A stretch of DNA of 57,387 nucleotides from Mycobacterium sp. KBS0706. Lineage in GTDB: Bacteria > Pseudomonadota > Alphaproteobacteria > DSM-16000 > Inquilinaceae. The translations under genes were made by a program, and so were the position numbers. This document shows positions 1-7,643 of this stretch, piece by piece. The stretch covers positions 1 to 57,387 of the forward strand of contig NZ_VCCH02000053.1 in NCBI RefSeq assembly GCF_005938675.2, written 5' to 3'. The notes under the pieces are model-generated. The model worked only from the letters and a program-made list of their open reading frames with translations, had not been told where the DNA came from and searched no databases. Each line of letters opens with the position of its first letter. The stretch's first letter is position 1.

Positions 1-550
1 GGGGTCCAGTTTTACGTGTCGCCCGACAGTTGCGGTCATCAGAAAATGACTTATCCTCCGATTATGCTGACCAAGCCCCCTACTGTAGTTCTCCAGGGAA
101 GACGGGACCGGCTGTGGCTCCCCAAGAGGTTTTGCGAGCACTCCGGCCTGAGACTCACCCGGATATCCCGGCGTTCGCTCCGCTTCGGAGCCGCGGCTTA
201 TGAAATCGAGATTCCCGCGGATCTCTCGGGTGGCCGAGCCTTTCAGATTGCTCGAAGGATCAGAGCCTCACGCAAGTTGCTCAGGCTTGGACATTTGGCC
301 AACCGTCTTCTTGCGCACTGTGGCAGAGAAGATCGTTGGCGCTATAGGGGCCCGAAGCTGAAGGTCCGCTAACCGCCCGTTCCGGTCGGCCGGGTCGGCT
401 ACGGGGTGCCGGAAACCGGCCATTCGACTCGGCGCTTCGGAGCGGACATGGCGGGATTCGACCCCTTGCGGAAGTCGGCCACCGTCGGCCTTGGTCCGGC
501 CAGACATGGAAGAGGCGGTTCCTGGCCCGGAGCAAGTGCAGGAGCAGAGG
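1..550. other. gene-poor, degenerate left end
   Basis: No convincing gene is seen here. The open frames on both strands have no recognisable domain, no good ribosome binding site and a composition like shadow frames. The 11-mer CGCTTCGGAGC occurs at 181-191 and 433-443, and again at 1135-1145, with a variant at 1239-1249, so this stretch and 881-1300 may share a decayed repeat. A 118-residue frame at 16-372 is the longest rightward frame but is not recognised. Confidence 0.5.
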
Positions 551-880
551 CTATTGTTGAAACAATAGATTTTCCGGCATTTTGCTCTTCTTGTTAACGT
601 TGACAACAAAACCATCGCCGCCAACCATTGGCTCCAACATAGATTTATCAGGATGTTTTGCAAAGTAATTCTTGTCCGGAAGATAATATACAATCCAGTA
701 ATCATCGTTTTGATCGATGCTTCGGATCGGGAAGTCGTGTATTAGCTGCGGATCCCTTTTTTTAACGTAGGTATCAGTTATATTCAAGACATCCGAGTCA
801 GGTATATTGGGATATCCGCAGGCCGCAAGTGTGCTTACGATGATAAGAGAGAAAGCTCTTTTCAACCGGAAACCGATCAT
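551..880 (-). CDS. small putative lipoprotein of unknown function
   Basis: This 109-residue protein has a short basic N-terminus, a hydrophobic stretch and a lipobox (LAAC, Cys about residue 21), so it is probably exported and lipid-anchored. The mature part is soluble-looking, with many Asp, Lys and Tyr and a segment DYWIVYYLPDKNYF. No family is recognised. The ATG at 880 is chosen because GGAGG lies seven bases upstream; a TTG one codon earlier is less likely. The gene is visibly richer in A+T than its surroundings and uses codons the neighbours avoid, which suggests horizontal acquisition. A small palindrome (CTATTGT/ACAATAG, 551-568) overlaps the stop codon and could help end transcription. 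Confidence 0.7.
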   Translation of the reverse strand: MIGFRLKRAFSLIIVSTLAACGYPNIPDSDVLNITDTYVKKRDPQLIHDFPIRSIDQNDDYWIVYYLPDKNYFAKHPDKSMLEPMVGGDGFVVNVNKKSKMPENLLFQQ

Positions 881-1429
881 CAAATGCCTCCAGCATATAC
901 TCGATACGTGCTCGGCTCTGAGATTCGCAAGTATGCCAGCTTGGAATCGGAAAACTCAAATAGCCAGGTCTGCTTTCCGCCCTTTGCCGTCGGCGCGGCC
1001 AATGGGGTCGCGCCGAAAGCCGCCAGAGCCTTGGCTCCCTCGATGCTCGAACATCGTGCAACCCGAGGAAATCGCTGATGGACCCGTCTCTGGGCCGGGT
1101 CCGCTATCGGGCCTGGATGGTCGCTGGAGATTTCCGCTTCGGAGCAACCGATCGGGCCTCTAACCGTCCACTTGGGGGACCGAGCGACCACCGGTCTGGC
1201 GTCCGGTAGCGGGAGCCACCGCGGCGACGGGCAATGTCCGGTTCGGAGCGTCCTGGAAGGGCCCCGGATGGCGGCAATGGGGACGAACCGGATATCCAGC
1301 GCTCGGCAGAGGCTGCCCGAGAGGATGAGGTTTTCGGGCAGATGTGCTCATCTATCGACCTCGCGGATGTGAAATCTCGGTTCGGCGTTGCCGTCGGCCG
1401 CGCCACTGCCGGGACCGGGCGCCGAGACC

Positions 1430-1492
1430 GTCGGCGGGACGCAGACCATCGAACTCGGCGTCAACCGTCCGCCCACCCATGTCATCACCCCG
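1430..1492 (+). pseudogene. 63-bp fragment of a MocR-family aminotransferase regulator
   Basis: These 63 bases match 5258-5320, inside the intact MocR gene, with only five substitutions and no gaps. They encode the counterpart of residues 91-111 (core IELGVNRPPTH), at the junction between the linker and the aminotransferase domain. On either side the similarity stops abruptly. The simplest reading is a remnant of a second, related gene or of a partial duplication; gene conversion with the intact copy cannot be excluded. Confidence 0.75.
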
Positions 1493-1592
1493 TTGCGGCA
1501 CCGAACAACGAGATTGGCGGATGAAGTGCGGGATGCACGTTCAGCCCGAGATTTCAGTGCACGATTTATATCAGGCATTACAAACAATAGCC

Positions 1593-1714
1593 CGTCATCC
1601 CGTGCACAGTGCTGCGTGCAATGATGCGCTACAACCACGGGATCTCTTCGGGATCGTGCGGAGATCCCGTGTCTGCGCAGCGGCTCTTCGCGCCGCAGCG
1701 CGCACGGGATGACG
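1593..1714. repeat. palindromic intergenic repeat (REP/MITE-like)
   Basis: Outer arms CGTCATCCCGTGC (1593-1605) and its perfect complement (1702-1714) enclose an inner perfect 10-bp pair, ACGGGATCTC (1637-1646) with GAGATCCCGT (1661-1670), and a smaller GCGGC/GCCGC hairpin. The motif ATCCCGTG..CACGGGAT is typical of dispersed intergenic repeats in alphaproteobacteria. It sits just beyond the 3' end of the glycosyltransferase gene and could also act as a transcription barrier. Confidence 0.7.
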
Positions 1715-1738
1715 AATCAATATTTTCGACCATCGGCA

Positions 1739-2803
1739 TTATTCCGCGGCCAAGGCGCGGGCGGGCCATCCGCTGGCAGCCGCCAGCTTCTCGTATGTCC
1801 GAATATACTCCTGGGCCATGACGCGGCTCGAGAAGCGCCGCTCGAAGCTGCGGCGGATCTTGCCGCGGTCCAGCTCCGGCAGCTGTCCGACCGCCGCCAC
1901 CGCCTCGTCCATCGACCGGACGATGAAGCCGCTCACGCCATGGTCGATCACCTCCGGCACCGAGCCGCAGGCCCAGGCGATCACCGGCGTGCCGCAACCC
2001 ATGGCCTCGATCATCACCAGGCCGAAGGGCTCGGGCCAGTCGATCGGGAACAGCAGGCCGGCGGCGTTGCCGAGGAACTCCGACTTGTCGGCGTCGCCGA
2101 TCTCGCCGATGAACTCGACCAGCGGGTCGGACAAGAGCGGCTCGATCTCCTCCCTGAAATAGACCCGGTCGGCCTCGTCGACCTTGGCGGCGATGCGCAG
2201 GCGCCGGCCGGAGCGGCGGGCGATCTCGATCGCCCGGTCCGGCCGCTTCTCCGGCGCGATCCGGCCGAGAAAGGCGAGATAGTCGCCCCGCGGCGCGGGC
2301 GCCGGGTGGAACAATTCCTCCGCCAGTCCGTGATGGACGGTCGCCGCCCAGTTGGCGTCGGCCAGCGGCAGGCGCTGGGAGTCCGAGATCGAGATCAGCG
2401 GGTAGTGCGGCCAGCGGCGATAGGCCTCCGCCAGGTCCTTCAGGTCCAGCCTGCCGTGCAGCGTGGTCACGGTGCGGGGGGCGATCGCCTCGAACAGCGG
2501 GAAATGGATCAGATCGACATGGAAATGGAGGATGTCGAACTCATCCGCCCGCCGGCGCAGCTCGTGCAGCATCGAGAGGTGCGCGGCGTAGCCGGATTTG
2601 AGCGGGCAGGGGTCGAGCCGGATCGCCTGGTCGCGCACCGGCACCAGCGTCGCCCGCGTGTCGGCGTCGGCGCTGGAGAACAGCGTCACGTCATGCCCGA
2701 GATCGACCAGCGCGTCGCACAGATGGGCGACGATCCGTTCGGTGCCGCCGTAGAGCCTGGGCGGCACGGCTTCGTAGAGGGGGGCGATCTGAGCGATCTT
2801 CAT
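1739..2803 (-). CDS. GT4-family glycosyltransferase
   Basis: This 354-residue protein is a retaining, GT-B fold glycosyltransferase of family 4. The acceptor-side N-terminal domain carries GGTE (residues 19-22) and the nucleotide-sugar-side C-terminal domain carries the GRIAPEKRP motif (about 180) and the family E-x7-E motif (E258, E266, in PEPFGLVMIE). The length is normal for the family. The ATG at 2803 is used because the conserved N-terminus (MKIAQIAPLYE) begins there; longer upstream frame has no similarity to the family. Substrates cannot be read from sequence. It stands alone, divergent from the stress cluster, so a role in a stress-related glycan or glycolipid is only a guess. Confidence 0.85.
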   Translation of the reverse strand: MKIAQIAPLYEAVPPRLYGGTERIVAHLCDALVDLGHDVTLFSSADADTRATLVPVRDQAIRLDPCPLKSGYAAHLSMLHELRRRADEFDILHFHVDLIHFPLFEAIAPRTVTTLHGRLDLKDLAEAYRRWPHYPLISISDSQRLPLADANWAATVHHGLAEELFHPAPAPRGDYLAFLGRIAPEKRPDRAIEIARRSGRRLRIAAKVDEADRVYFREEIEPLLSDPLVEFIGEIGDADKSEFLGNAAGLLFPIDWPEPFGLVMIEAMGCGTPVIAWACGSVPEVIDHGVSGFIVRSMDEAVAAVGQLPELDRGKIRRSFERRFSSRVMAQEYIRTYEKLAAASGWPARALAAE

Positions 2804-3142
2804 CGTCGGACCCGAGGGTGACGGGCCAGGGTCAGAGGCCCGGTCGCAGACCCACCAATGCAACTGGCACGGCCTAGGCGGCGTTCCGTACTGCATTGAA
2901 ATTCCACAAAAAATATCAAATGATAAAATGCAACATGTCTCCTGGCCCGGGATGTCTCGTCGTCGCGAGGGTGTTGGAGGGAGTCGTCTTGGCCGTCCAA
3001 CCGTGAGCGCGTCCGGCCGCATCGTTTCGGAGCCGGAACCGGACGGCAAATGCCGCCGTTGTCCCCGCAGGATTCCCCCAAGCAGCGTCGGCCGACCGGC
3101 GCCTCGCGACGCTTGCAACAGGGCGCCACAGGTGAGGCAGCG
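2804..3142. other. divergent intergenic region with AT-rich patch
   Basis: No gene is seen in these 339 bases. An AT-rich patch at about 2894-2935 (TTGAAATTCCACAAAAAATA and following bases) lies about 90 bases upstream of the glycosyltransferase start and may be its promoter. The right half carries the EcfG-type promoter described at 3035-3060. Confidence 0.5.
3035..3060 (+). promoter_or_regulatory. candidate EcfG (general stress) promoter
   Basis: GGAAC at 3035-3039 is followed after exactly 17 bases by CGTT at 3057-3060. GGAAC-N16/17-CGTT is the consensus of EcfG-type sigma factors that run the PhyR/NepR general stress response of alphaproteobacteria. It lies 83 bases upstream of the first gene of the membrane/stress cluster and in the right orientation. 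The match is exact in both boxes; use in vivo is inferred. Confidence 0.65.
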
Positions 3143-3583
3143 ATGGACCCGCAGGGTCACGACACCGGCATTTCCCCGAACGCAGACGAGTGGGGTGGGC
3201 CGCCGGCCCCCCCGACCCCCACATCCAGCGACACGGCGGCGGCCGGCGACCGGCACAAGGCCGGCGACACCATCCGCCAGGCCGTCCACGACGTCGCCGG
3301 GCGGCAGAAGCAGGCTGGCGCCGAGGTGATGGATGCGACCGGCCGGGCGATCCGCTCCGCCGCCGACGACCTCGAACAGCAGAGCCCCGCGGTCGCCGAT
3401 CTGATCCGCAGCGGCGCCGAACGCGTGTCGAGCACCGCCGCCGCCCTGCGCGAGCGCAATGTCGACGAGCTGTTCGAAAGCGCCGGGCGCTTCGCCCGCG
3501 AACGGCCGGCGGCGCTGTTCGGCGTCGCCGTCGTCGCCGGGCTGGCGCTGTCGCGCTTCCTGAAAAGCTCGGCCAGGCCGTGA
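3143..3583 (+). CDS. hypothetical protein with C-terminal membrane segment
   Basis: The 146-residue product begins with a Pro/Ala/Asp-rich segment, continues as a long amphipathic, probably helical region (about residues 38-120, many Ala, Glu, Arg and Asp), and ends with one hydrophobic segment (RPAALFGVAVVAGLALSRFL). This is the layout of membrane-tethered stress proteins in the DUF3618/YqjD style, but no named family is assigned. The ATG at 3143 is preceded by GGTGAGG. It starts a three-gene operon, 11 bases before the next gene, and is probably under the EcfG-like promoter at 3035. Confidence 0.7.
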   Translation: MDPQGHDTGISPNADEWGGPPAPPTPTSSDTAAAGDRHKAGDTIRQAVHDVAGRQKQAGAEVMDATGRAIRSAADDLEQQSPAVADLIRSGAERVSSTAAALRERNVDELFESAGRFARERPAALFGVAVVAGLALSRFLKSSARP

Positions 3584-3594
3584 GGAGAGACGCC

Positions 3595-4011
3595 ATGGCA
3601 ATCACAGGACTCAATCGGCCGATCTTCGACATCATCGGCGACGCGGCGCAGAACCTGACCAACCTGGTGCGCGCCGAAAGCCGCCTGGCGCGGGCGGAGG
3701 TGGCCGAGAACATCGGCCGCGCCGGCGCCGGCATCGGCATGATGGCCTTCGGCGGCATCCTCGCCATCCCGGCCCTGGTGGTGCTGCTGGAAGCCGCCGT
3801 GGCCGCGCTGATGGCCTCCGGCATGTCGCCGGCGCTGGCGGCGGTCATCGTCGGCGGCGTCGCGCTGATCATCGGCATCGTGCTGCTGATGATCGGGATG
3901 AACCGGGTGAAGGCTGCGAGCCTGGTTCCCGACCGCACCATCCACCAGCTGCAGCGCGACGCCGCTGCGGCGACGCAGGAGGCGAGGCATGACCACCACC
4001 GAGCAGCTTGA
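3595..4011 (+). CDS. phage holin family (Phage_holin_3_6/YqjE-like) membrane protein
   Basis: This 138-residue protein has an amphipathic N-terminal helix with NLVRAESRLARAEVAEN, then two long hydrophobic segments (about residues 45-70 and 78-103) and a short charged tail. That is the pattern of the putative holin-superfamily proteins found beside DUF3618 genes; the name does not imply a phage origin. AGGAGAG lies just upstream of the ATG at 3595. Its 3' end overlaps the next gene by 23 bases, so translational coupling is likely. The role is probably in the inner membrane under stress. Confidence 0.75.
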   Translation: MAITGLNRPIFDIIGDAAQNLTNLVRAESRLARAEVAENIGRAGAGIGMMAFGGILAIPALVVLLEAAVAALMASGMSPALAAVIVGGVALIIGIVLLMIGMNRVKAASLVPDRTIHQLQRDAAAATQEARHDHHRAA

Positions 4012-4870
4012 GCGCGAAAGCGAGCAGTGCCGCGCCGCGCTGCGCGAGTCCCTGGCGGAGCTGCGCGCGCGGATGACCCCCGGCCATGTGCTCGACGAGG
4101 TGCTGGGCTATACGCGGGATTCGTCTGGCGCCGCCTTCGTCGACAACCTGAAGCACCGGGCGGTGGACAACCCGCTGCCCCTGGCCCTGGTCGGCACCGG
4201 GCTGGCCTGGCTGATGATGGGCGGCGGCGGCAACGGCCGGGCGCACCCGGACAGTCACCCGGACCGGCAGCCTTACGCGGCCGGGCCGCCGCGCCCGGAC
4301 GACGACCCGGAGAGCGGGCGCCCGAGCGGGATCGGGGCGATGGCATCGCAGCTCGGCGACACGGCCGGCGATCTCGGCCGCCGGGTCGGGGAAACGGCGT
4401 CCGCGGTGGGCGACAGCCTGTCCTCGGCCTATGACAGCGTCGCCGGCCGGGCCAGACGCGGCGGTGCCGCCATCGGCCATGCGGGCGCCGCGGCCGGAGA
4501 CCGCGCGGCGTCGATGGCCGGCGGCTTCAGCCGGCTGTGGCACGAGCAGCCGCTGGTCGTGGCCGGGCTGGGCATCGCCGTCGGCGCCGCGCTCGGCGCG
4601 CTGCTGCCGGCGACCGAATTCGAGAACCGCACGCTCGGCAGCAGCAAGGACAAGCTGAAGGACGAGGCCGAGGACTTCGCCCTGCGCCAGCTGGACAAGG
4701 CCGACAAGGTGGCCGAGCACGCCGTCAGGGCGGCCCAGAGCGCGGCGGAGCGCGAAGGGTTGACCGGCGCGGCGGTGGTCGGCGAGGCGGTCGAGTCGCT
4801 CGAACGCAGCGATGTCGTGCCGCCGGCGAATGACCCCGCCCGGGAGCCCGACCGCTCCGCTCCATCCTGA
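3989..4870 (+). CDS. DUF3618-domain membrane protein
   Basis: The first 50 residues (TTEQLERESEQCRAALRESL, then AELRARMTPGHVLDEV) fit the DUF3618 motif. A hydrophobic segment follows at about 62-77, then a disordered Pro/Asp/Gly-rich linker, an Ala/Gly-rich amphipathic region, a second hydrophobic segment at about 187-210 (PLVVAGLGIAVGAALGALLP) and a charged helical tail. At 293 residues it is longer than minimal DUF3618 proteins because of the C-terminal extension. It closes the envelope/stress operon. Family members resemble the ElaB/YqjD-type ribosome- or membrane-associated stress proteins only in layout; no activity is known to me. Confidence 0.75.
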   Translation: MTTTEQLERESEQCRAALRESLAELRARMTPGHVLDEVLGYTRDSSGAAFVDNLKHRAVDNPLPLALVGTGLAWLMMGGGGNGRAHPDSHPDRQPYAAGPPRPDDDPESGRPSGIGAMASQLGDTAGDLGRRVGETASAVGDSLSSAYDSVAGRARRGGAAIGHAGAAAGDRAASMAGGFSRLWHEQPLVVAGLGIAVGAALGALLPATEFENRTLGSSKDKLKDEAEDFALRQLDKADKVAEHAVRAAQSAAEREGLTGAAVVGEAVESLERSDVVPPANDPAREPDRSAPS

Positions 4871-4913
4871 CAATCCAGCCCTGCCGCTGGTGCATTCGCC
4901 GCCTCCTTGTCCC

Positions 4914-4952
4914 GATTGTCCCGATCATGCTCTGATGCGGATCGAGACAATC
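4914..4952 (+). promoter_or_regulatory. candidate operator of the MocR regulator
   Basis: GATTGTCCCGATC (4914-4926) is repeated in inverted form as GATCGAGACAATC (4940-4952), one mismatch in 13 bp, 26 bases centre to centre. In addition TTGTCCCGA is directly repeated at 4907-4915 and 4916-4924. Paired direct and inverted half-sites are usual for MocR-type regulators. The block ends 35 bases before the MocR start, so autoregulation is the simplest reading. Confidence 0.6.
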
Positions 4953-4987
4953 GGGGCTCAATCGAGCGCACCAAGGAGGAGGCCGCC

Positions 4988-6370
4988 ATGTGGATGCCGT
5001 CGCTGGTCGACCGCGCGGGGCCGAAATATCTCCGCATCGCCGACGCCATTGCCGAGGACGTCTATGCCGGGCGGCTCAAGGTCGGCGAGCGGCTGCCCAC
5101 CCATCGCGACCTCGCCTGGCGGCTCGGCGTCACCGTCGGCACCGTCAGCCGCGCCTATGCCGAGGCCGAGCGCCGCGGCCTCGTCGCCGGCGAGGTCGGG
5201 CGCGGCAGCTTCGTCAAGGCCGGCGCCCGGTCCCAGGCCACGCTCGACATGCCGGCCGTCGGCGGGCCGCAGACCATCGAGCTCGGCGTCAACCGGCCGC
5301 CCACCCATGTCGTCGCCCCGGAATATGCCGAGGCCATGCGCCGCATCGCCGGGTCCAATTCGCTCGGCGAGCTGATCAACTACCAGGCCCATACCGGGCG
5401 GTGGGAGCACCGCGCCGCCGGGGCGCAGTGGATCCGCCGCCGCGGCATCGAGGTCGGGCCCGAGCGCGTCCTGGTCACCAGCGGCGCCGAGCACGCCATC
5501 ACCGCCGCGCTGATGGCGTTCTGCGACCCCGGCGACCCGATCCTGGTCGAGGAGCTGACCTGGTCCGGCGTCCGCGCCTTGTCCAGCCTGCTGCGCCTGT
5601 CGCTCAAGGCCGTCGCCATGGACGGGGAGGGGATGATCCCGGAGGCGCTGGAGGCCGCGGCCCGCGCCTCGGGCGCGCGGCTGCTCTACACCACCCCGAC
5701 GCTGCACAACCCGACCACAAAGACCATGTCGGTCGAGCGCCGGCGCGCCATCGCCGAGCTGTGCCGCGATCTCGGCATCACCATCGTCGAGGACGACATC
5801 TACGGCACGGTCGCCGAGGACCCGCCGCCGGCCCTGTCCAGCTTCGCGCCGGAGCGCAGCATCTACATCACCGCGGCGTCGAAGGCGATGGCGCCGTCGC
5901 TGCGCATCGGCTTCGCCGCCATGCCGTCCGACCGGCTGGGGCGCTTCAGCTCCGCCGCCCGCGCCACCAACTGGATGGCGCCGCCGGTGATGGGGCAGAT
6001 CGTCGCCGACTGGATCGAGGACGGCACCTGCGACGTGCTGGCCGACCGCATCCGGCGCGAGACCAAGGCGCGCCACGCCGTGGCGGCGCGGGCGCTGGAG
6101 GGGCTGACCTGGCACAGCCAGCCCGGCTGCTTCCACATCTGGCTCGAACTGCCGGAGCCGTGGCGGGCGCAGGAGGTGGTGGCGGCGGCGCGGCAGCGCG
6201 GCCTGGCCATGACCTCGACCGAGCTGTTCGTGCCCGGCCGGGCCGAGACGCCGCACGCCATGCGCATCACTTTGACCGCCGCCGCCGACGCCGAGGAGCT
6301 GGAGCGGGGGCTGCGCACGCTGGTGGATCTGCTGCGGAGCGATCCGGATCTCAGCCTGGCGGCCGCCTGA
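4988..6370 (+). CDS. MocR-family PLP-dependent aminotransferase-like transcriptional regulator
   Basis: The 460-residue protein has an N-terminal GntR winged helix (about 13-75, with RLPTHRDLAWRLGVTVGTVS), a linker, and a fold-type I aminotransferase domain (about 110-455). The Schiff-base lysine is K299 in ITAASKAMAPSLRIGF; the PLP-contacting EDDIYG motif precedes it, and NPT is present. MocR proteins use bound PLP or its adduct to control transcription. The ATG at 4988 follows AAGGAGGAGG; an upstream in-frame start is not needed. The next gene is pyridoxal kinase, as for PtsJ-pdxK and PdxR-type regulators, so sensing of PLP to control vitamin B6 salvage is likely. A 63-bp relic of a related gene lies at 1430-1492. 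Confidence 0.88.
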   Translation: MWMPSLVDRAGPKYLRIADAIAEDVYAGRLKVGERLPTHRDLAWRLGVTVGTVSRAYAEAERRGLVAGEVGRGSFVKAGARSQATLDMPAVGGPQTIELGVNRPPTHVVAPEYAEAMRRIAGSNSLGELINYQAHTGRWEHRAAGAQWIRRRGIEVGPERVLVTSGAEHAITAALMAFCDPGDPILVEELTWSGVRALSSLLRLSLKAVAMDGEGMIPEALEAAARASGARLLYTTPTLHNPTTKTMSVERRRAIAELCRDLGITIVEDDIYGTVAEDPPPALSSFAPERSIYITAASKAMAPSLRIGFAAMPSDRLGRFSSAARATNWMAPPVMGQIVADWIEDGTCDVLADRIRRETKARHAVAARALEGLTWHSQPGCFHIWLELPEPWRAQEVVAAARQRGLAMTSTELFVPGRAETPHAMRITLTAAADAEELERGLRTLVDLLRSDPDLSLAAA

Positions 6371-6397
6371 TGAGGCCAGTGTTCGGAGTTCTCTCGG

Positions 6398-6533
6398 ATT
6401 GCCTCTCCCGCCTGGCGGGAGAGGTCGGGCGTCCGCAGGACGACCGGGTGAGGGCGGGCCGAGGCCTCGACACCACCCCCTCACCCGGAGCCGCTACGCG
6501 TCTCCGACCCCTCCCGCAAGCGGGAGAGGCAAT
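6398..6533. repeat. palindromic intergenic repeat between mocR and pdxY
   Basis: Perfect 14-bp arms ATTGCCTCTCCCGC (6398-6411) and its complement (6520-6533) enclose a GC-rich core with a small CTCCCGC/GCGGGAG stem and the string CACCCCCTCACCCG (about 6474-6487), which is also found in the element at 38737-38864. It is therefore one of a dispersed family. Read-through from the MocR gene into pdxY would have to cross it, so it may separate their expression. Confidence 0.75.
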
Positions 6534-6616
6534 CGTTCGAGCGGGGGAGGCAACGGGTATCGTCTCTCGTCCGCGACTCGCCTATTCCTAGCCGCCCAAA
6601 CCCAGAAAGCCGCCTC

Positions 6617-7498
6617 GTGACCGCCATCCTGTCGATCCAGTCCTCCGTCGCCTATGGCCATGTCGGCAACAGCGCCGCGGTGTTCCCGCTGCAGCGCCTC
6701 GGCATCGATGTCTGGCCCGTCCTGACCGTGCATTTCTCGAACCACACCGGCTACGGCAGCTTCCGCGGCCCGGTGCTGCCGGCCGACCAGATCGCCGAGG
6801 TGCTGCGCGGGGTCGAGGAGCGCGGCGTGCTGCCGGGCTGCGACGCCGTGCTGTCCGGCTATATGGGCGACGTGTCGCTCGGCCATGTCGTGCTCGACGC
6901 CGTGGCGAAGGTGAAGGCGGCCAACCCGAAGGCGATCTATTGCTGCGACCCGGTGCTGGGCGATGTCGACCGCGGCTTCTTCGTCCGCCCCGGCCTGCCG
7001 GAGTTCATGCGCGACAAGGCGGTGCCGCAGGCCGACATCATCACCCCGAACCAGTTCGAACTGGAATACCTGGCCGGGCTCGGCGCCGGGGTCGGCGACG
7101 ACCGCGCCATCGCCACGCTGGACGACGCGCTCAAGGCCGCGCGGACCGTGCAGGCGACCGGGCCGAAGATCGTGCTGGTCACCAGCCTGATCCGCCGCGA
7201 CGCGCCGGACGGGGTGATCGAGATGCTGGCGGTGGCGCCGGACGGGGCCTGGATCGTGGCGACGCCGCGGCTGCCGATCGCGGTCAACGGCTCGGGCGAC
7301 ATCACCGCGGCGCTGTTCCTGGCGCATTACCTCAGGAGCGGCGACCCGGCCACGGCCCTGGGCCGCACCGCCGGCACCGTCTATGCGGTGATGGAGGCGA
7401 CGCATCTCTCGGGCAAGCGCGAGATCCAACTGGTCGCCGCCCAGGACGCCATCGCCAATCCGCCGGGGCATTTCGAGGTGAAGGCGGTGCAGGGGTAG
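6617..7498 (+). CDS. pdxY: pyridoxal kinase PdxY
   Basis: This 293-residue ribokinase-fold enzyme phosphorylates pyridoxal (and related vitamers) to PLP in the cytoplasm. It starts with ILSIQSSVAYGHVGNSAA, the substrate-binding signature of PdxY/PdxK, contains YCCDPVLGD and the TPNQFELEYLAG motif, and ends with the catalytic anion-hole motif NGSGDITAALF. Length is normal. The start is a GTG at 6617, the first codon that keeps the family N-terminus; no strong ribosome binding site is visible. It follows the MocR regulator with a palindromic repeat between, consistent with a B6 salvage pair. Confidence 0.92.
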   Translation: MTAILSIQSSVAYGHVGNSAAVFPLQRLGIDVWPVLTVHFSNHTGYGSFRGPVLPADQIAEVLRGVEERGVLPGCDAVLSGYMGDVSLGHVVLDAVAKVKAANPKAIYCCDPVLGDVDRGFFVRPGLPEFMRDKAVPQADIITPNQFELEYLAGLGAGVGDDRAIATLDDALKAARTVQATGPKIVLVTSLIRRDAPDGVIEMLAVAPDGAWIVATPRLPIAVNGSGDITAALFLAHYLRSGDPATALGRTAGTVYAVMEATHLSGKREIQLVAAQDAIANPPGHFEVKAVQG

Positions 7499-7643
7499 GG
7501 GATTCCGGCCAGGGCATCGGCGCCGGACATAAGGAAAGTCGTCCGCGCCACCCCCCATCTGGGAGATGCGCCACATCTGATCTTATGCAGAATCACCGGC
7601 CGGCGCGGGTTGCCGCGCCTGTTCAGTCAGGAGATCGATAGAC

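Larger units (their letters stand above)
881..1738. other. degenerate intergenic region with gene and repeat remnants
   Basis: No intact gene is seen in about 850 bases. The region holds two further copies of the CGCTTCGGAGC-like motif (1135-1145, 1239-1249), a 63-base fragment related to the MocR gene at 4988-6370 (see 1430-1492) and a palindromic element at 1593-1714. Frames here change phase repeatedly without conserved motifs. It looks like decayed DNA rather than a regulatory region of the flanking genes. Confidence 0.55.

Noticed and set aside
16..372. 118-residue protein at the left end
   Set aside because: No recognised domain, no ribosome binding site, basic low-complexity composition; may be part of decayed DNA.
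3595..4011. Phage holin as sign of a prophage
   Set aside because: No lysin, tail, capsid or integrase genes are near; the holin-like name is a family label for cellular membrane proteins next to DUF3618.
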